The notes under the pieces: model-generated
Told to the model about the DNA's origin: nothing
Databases searched by the model: none
The model's input: only the letters and a program-made list of their open reading frames with translations
In this document: positions 1-6,125 of the stretch, in pieces
How positions within the stretch are numbered: the stretch's first letter is position 1
Layout: each line of letters starts with the position of its first letter
Translations under genes and position numbers: made by a program
Source of the DNA: Gemmatimonadota bacterium
GTDB taxonomy: Bacteria; Gemmatimonadota; Gemmatimonadetes; Longimicrobiales; RSA9
Length of the DNA stretch: 7,209 bases
Assembly (NCBI GenBank): GCA_012027055.1
Contig: VEPF01000381.1
Coordinates: forward strand, 1 to 7,209
Reading direction: 5' to 3'

Positions 1-1586
1 GCCGCTTCGGTTGCCTTCCGCTCCCCTGCAAGGAGCGCGGTGCGGAACTCTTCCGCGGTCTGGTACCGGTCCCCGGGTGCGCGAGCCAGCAGCTTCACCA
101 CTACTGCGTCCAGCCACTCGGGCAGGTCCGGCCGGCGCTCATTCGGGTGCGGTGGCGGCTCGGTCAGCCGCCGCACCACCAGCTTCTCCCGGCTCGGCCC
201 CGAGAAAGCGCGCGCGCCCACCAGCATGGTGTAGATCACCATGCCCAGGCTGTACAGGTCGCTGCGCGCATCCACCGGGTCCGCGATGAGCTGCTCGGGG
301 GACATGTAGTCGGGCGTGCCCACCACCATGCCGGTGCGGGTCACGTCCTGGTCGCCTACCTCCATTGCCTTGGCAATGCCGAAGTCCACGACCTTCACCA
401 GGTCGCCGCCCTCGGGCGAGGCGGTGAGCAGGATGTTGTCCGGCTTCAGGTCGCGGTGCACCACGCCGATGCGGTGCGCGGCCGCGAGCCCCGCGGCCAC
501 CTGGCTCGCGATGTCGACGGCGCGCGCCACCGGGAGCGGCGCTTCCCGCTCGAGCACCTTCGTGAGCGACTCGCCATCCACGTATTCCATGGCGAGGTAC
601 ACCAGGCCGTCGTGCGTCTCGCCGAAGTCGTAGACGTCGATGACGTTGGGATGGTTGATCTTGCCCGCGTTGGTGGCCTCGCGGCCGAAGCGGCGCACCG
701 CGTTCGTGTCGGTGCTCATGTTCTTGTGGAGCACCTTGATGGCGCAGCGGCGCGCCATGCGCACGTGCTCCGCCAGGAACACCCGACCCATGCCGCCTTC
801 GCCGAGCAGCTTCTGCACCTGGTAGCGCTCCGCCAGGATCTGGCCCACCAGGTCATCGCTGGAGCTCGTGGACCGCAGGACGGAGCCGTCTTTCGGGCAG
901 AAGCCGATGTTGGGACCGTACTCGGTTCCGCACACGGGACACACCTTCGGGCCCGTGCCACCCGTGGAGGGGGTGCGCTCCTGGCCGTGCCAGTTGGTCG
1001 ATGCTTCCGGCACTGGCGTGGCGACTTTGGCGTGCGCCGCCGCTTCCGCCGCGCGCAGGCTGCGGAAGGTGCTGGTCACGTTGACGGAGTACGCCGCCGC
1101 CCCGCCCGCGCCCCCGGTGGCTTCCTCCAGCGTGAGCGCCACCACATCACCGGCGTCCGGATCGAGCGCGAAGTAGACCGGCGCGCCGCCCTCCGCGCGC
1201 ACCATGTCGCCCAGCAGCTCGTAACGCGGCTCCACCTGCCGCTGCACGATGCGGCGCAGCTCAGCCCGCGAGGATCTGGTCTCGACGGCGGTACGAACGG
1301 CCAGGTCGGTGCCGCACCGGCCGCAGTAGCGCCCCCAGTTCTGGAGGCGCGTCGCGCAAATGGGGCAGATGGCGCCGGCCGCCGGCACGGACGCGTCCAG
1401 CGTGCGGCTCACCCGGATGCCCGCCGCGCCGGCCGCGGGATCGAAGCCGAGCGCGACCAGGTCCCCGCTGGTGAGCTCGCGGGCCAGGAAGTGCGTGCCC
1501 GTGAGCTCGCCTCTGCCCAGCTCGCCCAGGACATCGAACTGCCCGCGGGCAGCCTGCCTGATCGCCAGTGAAGCGTCAGCGGTCAT
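1..1586 (-). CDS. Hanks-type Ser/Thr protein kinase with two N-terminal zinc ribbons (C-terminus beyond window)
   Basis: Cytoplasmic kinase predicted to phosphorylate Ser/Thr of unknown partner proteins. The 528 residues visible were read by translating the minus strand from ATG 1586-1584; an in-frame TGA ten codons upstream (1619-1617) leaves no earlier start. The kinase domain spans about residues 254-520 and has every key residue: P-loop GEGGMG (262-267), Lys284 in AIK, Glu303 of helix C, HRDLKPDN (377-384), DFG (401-403), a GTPDYMSPE activation segment end (423-431), and the late Arg in DRYQT. It should be active. The N-terminal half has two ribbon-like sites: CPIC/CGRC (Cys74, 77, 88, 91) and CPVC/CPKD (Cys216, 219, 230 with Asp233 as possible fourth ligand). 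Residues 17-48 and 122-153 resemble decayed kinase N-lobes. It starts 37 nt after the lipoprotein gene and is probably cotranscribed. Any transmembrane or sensor domain would lie past the left edge. The kinase call is secure; the substrate is unknown. Confidence 0.96.
   Translation of the reverse strand, partial: MTADASLAIRQAARGQFDVLGELGRGELTGTHFLARELTSGDLVALGFDPAAGAAGIRVSRTLDASVPAAGAICPICATRLQNWGRYCGRCGTDLAVRTAVETRSSRAELRRIVQRQVEPRYELLGDMVRAEGGAPVYFALDPDAGDVVALTLEEATGGAGGAAAYSVNVTSTFRSLRAAEAAAHAKVATPVPEASTNWHGQERTPSTGGTGPKVCPVCGTEYGPNIGFCPKDGSVLRSTSSSDDLVGQILAERYQVQKLLGEGGMGRVFLAEHVRMARRCAIKVLHKNMSTDTNAVRRFGREATNAGKINHPNVIDVYDFGETHDGLVYLAMEYVDGESLTKVLEREAPLPVARAVDIASQVAAGLAAAHRIGVVHRDLKPDNILLTASPEGGDLVKVVDFGIAKAMEVGDQDVTRTGMVVGTPDYMSPEQLIADPVDARSDLYSLGMVIYTMLVGARAFSGPSREKLVVRRLTEPPPHPNERRPDLPEWLDAVVVKLLARAPGDRYQTAEEFRTALLAGERKATEA
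1128..1538 (-). repeat. Two degenerate kinase N-lobe-like segments inside the kinase gene
   Basis: Residues 17-48 and 122-153 of the kinase protein align to each other over 32 positions without gaps, with about 10 identities, including the shared LG near the start and GD.VAL near the end. Both follow the beta1-P-loop-beta3 pattern of the real N-lobe at residues 255-286, but the invariant Lys is replaced (Gly47 in the first, Thr152 in the second) and the glycine loop is eroded, most strongly in the second. Each is followed by a zinc ribbon. Seen: the alignment and the missing lysines. Inferred: descent from the kinase domain. Chance similarity of short beta-rich stretches is the alternative. 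Confidence 0.5.
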
Positions 1587-1623
1587 GACCGTACCTGCCC
1601 GCGGGCTGATGGCGCATCATGCC

Positions 1624-4233
1624 TCACATGAAGTAGACCGAGACGCTCTTCGAAGCGGTATTGTTCGATTCGTTCCACTCGTTTACCACGTTGGTGTAGT
1701 CCAACTCAACGCGAATGGTATGGTTACCGATGCCGAGCGCCGCTGCCGGCACGGTCACCGCGTAATTGACCGATGAGTTTGCCGCAATTGACGCCTGCGA
1801 GTAGGCGCCGTACGCGGAGCCGTCCACCAGCAACCTCCAGTAGAAGCCGCCCGATGCGGCCGTCCCGTAGTTGTAGAAGATGCCAGAAAACGTGATGTTG
1901 TTCAGCAAATAGCAGCTGGTGCAGGAGGACGTGAGGAATACCCCCAGGTCGGGCCAGGTGCGCAGCTGCGCCACCAGCGTGCGGTTCGCCGTTGCGCTGA
2001 ACGTGTAGGGATTGTTGTAGGAAACGAGGCTCCCCCCCTCGGTCCAGCGATCGAAGGTGTAGTAGGTGTAGTTGTAGGCGCGCACGCTCGCCGAGCTGCC
2101 GTAGTTGTAGGTGCCGCTGCCGGACGTGTAGCCTCCTGCCGCCGGGTTCACGGACGCCGCGATGGTGAATGTCTTCAGGTCGAACTGCGCGGTCGCGGTC
2201 TTGTTGCCGTCCGTGGTGCTGACCGAACAGGTGCCCGCGCCCGTGCATGCGCCGGACCACCCAATGAAGTTGCTCGAAGCGATCGGCGTGGCCGTGAGCG
2301 TGAAAGCGGAGCCGCCGTAGACGTTCTCGGCGCAATCACCGGTCGCGCTTCCCGCACTGATCGTGCAGGCGATTCCGGTCCCGGCCACGTTGCCAGTGCC
2401 GTTGCCCAGGCCGTTGACTGTCAGGCTCCGCAGTGGCTTGAGGTTGAAGTTGGCCACCAGGGTGCGGTTGGCCGTGGCCGTGAAGGTCAGGGTCTGGTCC
2501 ACGCCCACCACGGAGCCGCCTTCGGTCCAGCTGGCGAAGCTGTAGTTGGCCGCCGGCGTGGCCGTGAGGGTGACCGTGGCGCCATGGTTGACGGTGCCCG
2601 TGCCGGTAACGCTGCCGCCGCCGGCTGGGTTGACGCTGGCCGCGATGGTGTAGGTCTTGATCGCGAAATTGGCCGTGGCGGTCTTGTTGCCGCCCGTCAT
2701 TCGCAGGCCGCACTCGAGCCCGGCGCCCGAGCAGTCACCGGTCCAGCCGACGAAGGTGCTGGAGGCGTTCGGCGCCGCGGTCAGCACCAGGCCGGTGCCG
2801 TCGATGTAGGTGTTGTAGCAGGCGCCACTGGTCACTCCGGCCGTGATGGTGCAGTTGATCCCGCTCGCGGTGACCGTACCGGTGCCCGTGCCCAGGCCGG
2901 TGACCCGCAGGTCGTAACTCGGCGCCTGCACGAAGTTCGCGACCAGCGTACGGTTGTTGGTGGCGGTGAACGTGTATGTCCGGCTGGTGGAGACCACCGT
3001 GCCGCCCTCCGTCCAGTCCCTCAGCGACCAGGTGGCGGTCGGCGTCGCGGTGAGCGTGACCGTAGCGCCGTGGTTGAACGTCCCGCCGCCCGAGACCGAC
3101 CCGCCGTTGGCCGGCGAGGCGGAGGCGGTGATGGTGTACTGGTTGAGGGTGAACGTGGCCGTCACGCTGATGTTCTGGTCCGGGACGGTGACCTGGCAGG
3201 TGCCGGTGCCCGTGCACGCGCCGGTCCAGCCCGTGAACGAGCTCCCCGTGGCCGGCGCGGCCGTGAGTGTCACCACCGTGCCGACGGGCAGGGTCTCGGC
3301 GCAGTCACCGGCCGTGGCCCCCGCGGTGATGGCGCAGGTGTAGCCGGTGGCGCTCACGTTGCCCGCGCCATTACCGCCGCCCAGCACCGTCAACGTCCTC
3401 GGTTCGGTCTGCTGGAAGTTCGCCACCAGGGTCCGGTTGGCCGTGGCCGTGAACGCGTAACTCGCGCTGGTCGAAACCTCGGTGCCCCCTTCCGTCCAGT
3501 TCACGAACCGGTAGCCGACGGCGGCCGTGGCCGTCACGGTGACGGACGCGCCGTAGTTGAAGGTGCCGCCGCCCGTGGCGGTGCCGCCGGTCCCGGCGGA
3601 CACGGCGATGCTGAACGTCTTCAGGTCGAACCGCGCGGTCACCGTCGAGTTCTGGCCGATGGTGAAGCTGCAGTTCCCGTTGCCGGTGCACGCGCCGCTC
3701 CAGGTCGCGAAGTTGCTGCTCGCGGCGGGGGTGGCCGTGAGCACCACGGCGGTACCGCCGTTGTAGGTCTCGGTGCAGTCCCCGCTCGCCGCGCCCGCGG
3801 CGATGTTGCACGCGATCCCGGTGCCGCTCACCGCGCCCGCACCGTTACCGGTGCCGTTGACCGTGAGTACCGGCCGGGACACGACCGTCACCGATGCCGT
3901 CGCGCTCCTGCTGCCGCACGAGGCGGTGATGGTGGTCTGTCCGGCCGCCAGCGCCGTGACCGTCCCGTTGGCGACGGACGCCACCGTGGGCGAGGAGCTG
4001 GACCAGGTGATGGGGCGTGCCGAGAGGTTCTCTCCGTTGGGGCCCTTGCACTGGGCGGTCAGGGCGAGGGTCTCGCCCACCTGCAGGGAGCCGCTGCTCG
4101 AGCTCAGCACCACCGAGCCGGGTTCGATCGGGGTGTCTACCACGCCCGTGTCACCACATGAGACCAGGAACCAGGCGGCCGAGACGGTGAGGAGCGGAGC
4201 TACTACGGCCAACATCAGCCTGTGGTTTGACAT
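1624..4233 (-). CDS. Secreted repeat lipoprotein: Big_2-like, four paired InlB-B-like repeats, CARDB-like C-terminus
   Basis: Predicted surface or periplasmic lipoprotein of 869 residues; the ligand is unknown. The chosen ATG (4233-4231) has a strong GGAGG four bases upstream and opens a lipoprotein signal: a hydrophobic stretch at residues 7-24 and lipobox LVSC with lipidated Cys26. The frame stays open upstream to about 4776, but that extension has no signal logic and overlaps the divergent regulator gene. Domains: Big_2-like Ig fold (about 38-118, with Cys62 and Cys106); four Cys-bearing A modules (122-205, 279-364, 439-526, 602-687), each followed by a Cys-free B module (206-278, 365-438, 527-601, 688-760) with a WTEGG motif and an RTLVANF-like end; and a CARDB-like domain (761-869) with a VDG turn and the typical EWNESNN near its end. 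Such modules are common in adhesins and extracellular scaffolds. The kinase gene follows after 37 nt. The family architecture is clear; an adhesive role is inferred. Confidence 0.93.
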   Translation of the reverse strand: MSNHRLMLAVVAPLLTVSAAWFLVSCGDTGVVDTPIEPGSVVLSSSSGSLQVGETLALTAQCKGPNGENLSARPITWSSSSPTVASVANGTVTALAAGQTTITASCGSRSATASVTVVSRPVLTVNGTGNGAGAVSGTGIACNIAAGAASGDCTETYNGGTAVVLTATPAASSNFATWSGACTGNGNCSFTIGQNSTVTARFDLKTFSIAVSAGTGGTATGGGTFNYGASVTVTATAAVGYRFVNWTEGGTEVSTSASYAFTATANRTLVANFQQTEPRTLTVLGGGNGAGNVSATGYTCAITAGATAGDCAETLPVGTVVTLTAAPATGSSFTGWTGACTGTGTCQVTVPDQNISVTATFTLNQYTITASASPANGGSVSGGGTFNHGATVTLTATPTATWSLRDWTEGGTVVSTSRTYTFTATNNRTLVANFVQAPSYDLRVTGLGTGTGTVTASGINCTITAGVTSGACYNTYIDGTGLVLTAAPNASSTFVGWTGDCSGAGLECGLRMTGGNKTATANFAIKTYTIAASVNPAGGGSVTGTGTVNHGATVTLTATPAANYSFASWTEGGSVVGVDQTLTFTATANRTLVANFNLKPLRSLTVNGLGNGTGNVAGTGIACTISAGSATGDCAENVYGGSAFTLTATPIASSNFIGWSGACTGAGTCSVSTTDGNKTATAQFDLKTFTIAASVNPAAGGYTSGSGTYNYGSSASVRAYNYTYYTFDRWTEGGSLVSYNNPYTFSATANRTLVAQLRTWPDLGVFLTSSCTSCYLLNNITFSGIFYNYGTAASGGFYWRLLVDGSAYGAYSQASIAANSSVNYAVTVPAAALGIGNHTIRVELDYTNVVNEWNESNNTASKSVSVYFM
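1954..3870 (-). repeat. Four tandem ~160-codon units (A+B modules) in the lipoprotein gene
   Basis: In transcription order the units start at 3870, 3399, 2919 and 2430, so the period is 471-489 bp. Each unit encodes an A module with four Cys (142/153/182/188, 300/311/340/346, 461/472/501/508, 623/634/663/669) and a B module with none. The spacing of the Cys is nearly constant, which suggests two disulfides per A module. Protein similarity is high, and DNA similarity is locally very high: 2446-2484 and 3415-3453 match at 37 of 39 bases. The last B module (1954-2172) is the most diverged and is rich in Tyr. Confidence 0.9.
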
Positions 4234-4237
4234 ACCG

Positions 4238-4242
4238 CCTCC
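4238..4242 (-). promoter_or_regulatory. Shine-Dalgarno site of the lipoprotein gene
   Basis: On the minus strand a perfect GGAGG is followed by four bases and then ATG 4233. It decides the start: the ATG with this site also begins the lipoprotein signal peptide, whereas upstream in-frame starts have neither. Confidence 0.75.
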
Positions 4243-4295
4243 GGGGAAGGCGTGCAGGGAAGGCACACTGGGGAAACGGTAGGCGGCGGGGGCTG

Positions 4296-4323
4296 TTGGC
4301 GAATCAGAGCAACCTCGTATATT
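4296..4323 (+). promoter_or_regulatory. Candidate sigma70-like promoter for the LuxR-type regulator operon
   Basis: TTGGCG (4296-4301, four of six matches to the -35 consensus), a 16-bp spacer and TATATT (4318-4323, five of six matches to the -10 consensus). It is one of the few AT-rich spots in this GC-rich intergenic region. Transcription would begin near 4330, giving a leader of about 60 nt before ATG 4391. The -35 element is imperfect and the housekeeping sigma preference of this organism is unknown. I found no equally good promoter for the leftward lipoprotein gene in the same 157-bp region. Confidence 0.45.
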
Positions 4324-4379
4324 GGGGCCAACACCGCTTCCGGGCCGCAGCCCCCAGGGCCGCGACGCATCCAGGACGT

Positions 4380-4383
4380 GGAG
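4380..4383 (+). promoter_or_regulatory. Shine-Dalgarno site of the LuxR-type regulator
   Basis: GGAG followed by a 7-base spacer and ATG 4391. It supports this ATG over the upstream TTG at 4322, which sits inside the -10 element of the candidate promoter. Confidence 0.6.
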
Positions 4384-4390
4384 TCCCCCG

Positions 4391-5131
4391 ATGGACCAGG
4401 AAGTCGTCCCGCGCCCAGTAGCCGGCCCCCCGCGAGCAGGCGTGCGCCCGCGTCCCGCCGTGGAGTACCGCGAGGTCCACCGTCTGCCGCGCAGGTTGCC
4501 CACCCCGGTCGATGGGCCCGGTCCGGACGGTGCCGTCGATGGGGACACGCTGTATGCGGCGTTCGACCGGCTCGGAGTCGCGGCCCTGTGGCTGACGGCG
4601 CGCGGCCGCCTGCTGGGCGGCACCTCGCGCATGCAGGCGCTGCTGTCGTTCGAGCCGGATGCCGACCGGCTGCTGGCGGCCGCGGCCGCCCTGGCCCGCA
4701 GTTTCGTGGCCCATGCCCGCCCGCAGAGCGCGGCGCCCGCGGACGAGGCCGGCCGCGCGAGCCGGCGGCTGGCCACCGGCCGTGCCCGCTACTCGCTGCG
4801 CGCCGTCAGCCTGGGGAAGGGTGGCAGCGGAGCCGGCCAGCAGGTGGTGGTCGCGGTGGAAGCGCGGCGCGCTGCTTTCCTGCCCGGGGTGCGGGAGCTG
4901 ATGGCGTTGCATCGGCTCACGCGGCGGGAGGCCGAGGTGGCCCTGCTGCTGGCGGTGGGCGCGTCCGACCAGGAGGTGGCGCAGCGGCTGACGATCAGCC
5001 CGCACACGGCCCGCAAGCATGCCGAGCACATCTTCACCAAGCTCGGCATCCACTCCCGCAAGGCGCTCGCGCTCGAGCTGGTGGAGTCGCGGCGGAACGC
5101 GGAGTCCCGCGCCCAGGAGCCGCGCGGGTAG
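4391..5131 (+). CDS. LuxR-family transcriptional regulator with PAS-like N-terminal region
   Basis: Cytoplasmic DNA-binding regulator of 246 residues. The C-terminal HTH (about 175-231) matches the LuxR/GerE pattern closely: LTRREAEVALLLAVG, then a QEVAQRL helix, ISPHTARKHAEHIF as the recognition helix region, and KLGIHSRKAL. Residues about 52-158 (LGVAALWLTARGRLLGG onward, ending in QQVVVAVE) have the strand pattern of a degenerate PAS-like sensor. No receiver domain with phospho-acceptor Asp and no acyl-homoserine-lactone domain is seen, so it is not a standard response regulator or quorum-sensing LuxR. The first 50 residues are rich in Pro and Arg and probably disordered. The gene is divergent from the lipoprotein gene and 25 nt ahead of the exported-protein gene, so it may control its own operon, the lipoprotein-kinase pair, or both; this is inferred from position. 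The start is supported by GGAG at 4380-4383. Confidence 0.9.
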   Translation: MDQEVVPRPVAGPPRAGVRPRPAVEYREVHRLPRRLPTPVDGPGPDGAVDGDTLYAAFDRLGVAALWLTARGRLLGGTSRMQALLSFEPDADRLLAAAAALARSFVAHARPQSAAPADEAGRASRRLATGRARYSLRAVSLGKGGSGAGQQVVVAVEARRAAFLPGVRELMALHRLTRREAEVALLLAVGASDQEVAQRLTISPHTARKHAEHIFTKLGIHSRKALALELVESRRNAESRAQEPRG

Positions 5132-5156
5132 CTGGACGGGGCAGGAAGCCCGGTGT

Positions 5157-6125
5157 ATGCTCAGCCTCCAGGCCACCCGCGTCCGCAATCCACGCATGCA
5201 GCGAAGCCGTGCCGCACTGCCGTTCGCTCTGATCCTGCTGGCTGCGCTCCGGCCGCCGGCCGCCGGCCGGCCCGCGCCGATCGCGGCCGGAAGTGCGCCC
5301 GGGCCCGTACGCGCCGCCGTGGCCCCGCTCCCGTTCCACTACGACCTCTACACGTTTCGCGGGCGGGGCGGCAGCACTGCCGTGGGCGCCGCGTTCTCGG
5401 TGTCCGCGGGGCTGCTGCACCTGGAGGACGCGGACCAGGGGGTGCGCTACCGCTTCGACGTGACGCTGGTGCTCGCCGACACCGCGCTGCGCACGGTGGC
5501 CCGCGCCGATGACTCGGTATTCGTCCATTTCCCGCGGCCGCCGCTGGCCGAGCACCTGCTCTACACGCAGGTCGAGATGCAGGCCCGGCCTTCCCGGACC
5601 ACGCTGCAGCGCGTGATCATGACCGATGCCACGGAACCGGGCATCGGCCAGCTGTACGGCACGCCCTTCCCCGTCCCGGACTACAGCGGCGCGCGGCTGA
5701 TGCTGAGCGACGTCGCGCTCGGCCTGCCGGCCGGCGAAGGCGGTTGGCATCGGGGCGAGGTGACGCTCGCACTGCTGCCCACCAGTCAGTTCCCGGCGAG
5801 CGCGTTCGACGTCTACTACGAGATCTACAACCTGCCGCCCAGCCACCCCTACCGGACCGAGATCGCGGTGGAACCGGCCGTGCCCGGGGCGCTGCGGCCG
5901 GTGCGGCTGCGCTTCGCTGGGGAGGCCAGCGCCAGCCGGGATGGAGTGGTGCCGGAGCTGCGGCGGGTGGAGACGTCGCTTACGCGCGGACGGTACCGGA
6001 TCACGGTGACCATCACGGACGAAGTGACCGGCCAGAGCGCGAGCCGCGCGCGCGCCTTCGAGGTGCGGGGCTGGGCGCGCGGTACCACGCTGGTGGCGGC
6101 GCTGCCGCGCGAGCGTGCGCCATGA
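5157..6125 (+). CDS. Exported beta-rich protein of unknown function, linked to ABC-2 transporter
   Basis: A protein of 322 residues with an N-terminal signal sequence: several Arg, a hydrophobic core at about residues 19-31 (AALPFALILLAAL) and a Pro/Ala-rich cleavage region near 35-45. The mature part is mostly alternating polar and hydrophobic strands. Distinct segments are YDLYTFRGRGG (62-72), the aromatic FDVYYEIYNL (217-226) followed by PYRTEIAVEP, and YRITVTITDEVTG (280-292), which look like two or more beta-sandwich units. The style recalls the regions after the GWxTD domain in Gemmatimonadota-type secreted proteins, but I see no GWxTD motif, so I do not assign a family. No lipobox is apparent. 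ATG 5157 has GGAAG eight bases upstream; ATG 5196 (residue 14) would give a shorter, more typical signal peptide but has no clear ribosome site. The stop overlaps the ABC ATPase start (ATGA), which argues that it works with that transporter, perhaps as a periplasmic partner. Confidence 0.85.
   Translation: MLSLQATRVRNPRMQRSRAALPFALILLAALRPPAAGRPAPIAAGSAPGPVRAAVAPLPFHYDLYTFRGRGGSTAVGAAFSVSAGLLHLEDADQGVRYRFDVTLVLADTALRTVARADDSVFVHFPRPPLAEHLLYTQVEMQARPSRTTLQRVIMTDATEPGIGQLYGTPFPVPDYSGARLMLSDVALGLPAGEGGWHRGEVTLALLPTSQFPASAFDVYYEIYNLPPSHPYRTEIAVEPAVPGALRPVRLRFAGEASASRDGVVPELRRVETSLTRGRYRITVTITDEVTGQSASRARAFEVRGWARGTTLVAALPRERAP

Noticed and set aside
147..1571. A long rightward open frame of about 474 codons over the kinase gene
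   Set aside because: It is antisense to a kinase with all catalytic motifs. Its translation is rich in His, Arg and Ala without domains, as expected for a shadow of a GC-rich gene.
1597..1619. Small inverted repeats between the lipoprotein and kinase genes (GCCCGCGGGC and TGATG-GCG-CATCA)
   Set aside because: The stems are short (5 bp each side) and there is no T-run after them, so there is no support for a terminator. Such palindromes are common at this GC content.
1954..3870. Periodic DNA repeats as a possible CRISPR array or satellite
   Set aside because: The period is 471-489 bp, the units are coding and in frame, and conservation follows protein motifs, so these are protein-domain repeats.
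2584..4161. A rightward open frame of about 525 codons over the repeat lipoprotein gene
   Set aside because: It is low-complexity Gly/Arg/Ala-rich protein opposite a gene with a signal peptide, ribosome site and recognisable repeats. Its regularity only mirrors the repeats.
4234..4776. An N-terminal extension of about 181 residues for the lipoprotein gene
   Set aside because: It would bury the signal peptide and lipobox inside the protein, overlaps the divergent regulator gene, and lacks the strong GGAGG found at ATG 4233.
4391..5131. The LuxR-type protein as a two-component response regulator
   Set aside because: No receiver domain is present: the N-terminal region lacks the conserved acidic pair and phospho-acceptor Asp, and it has a PAS-like strand pattern instead.
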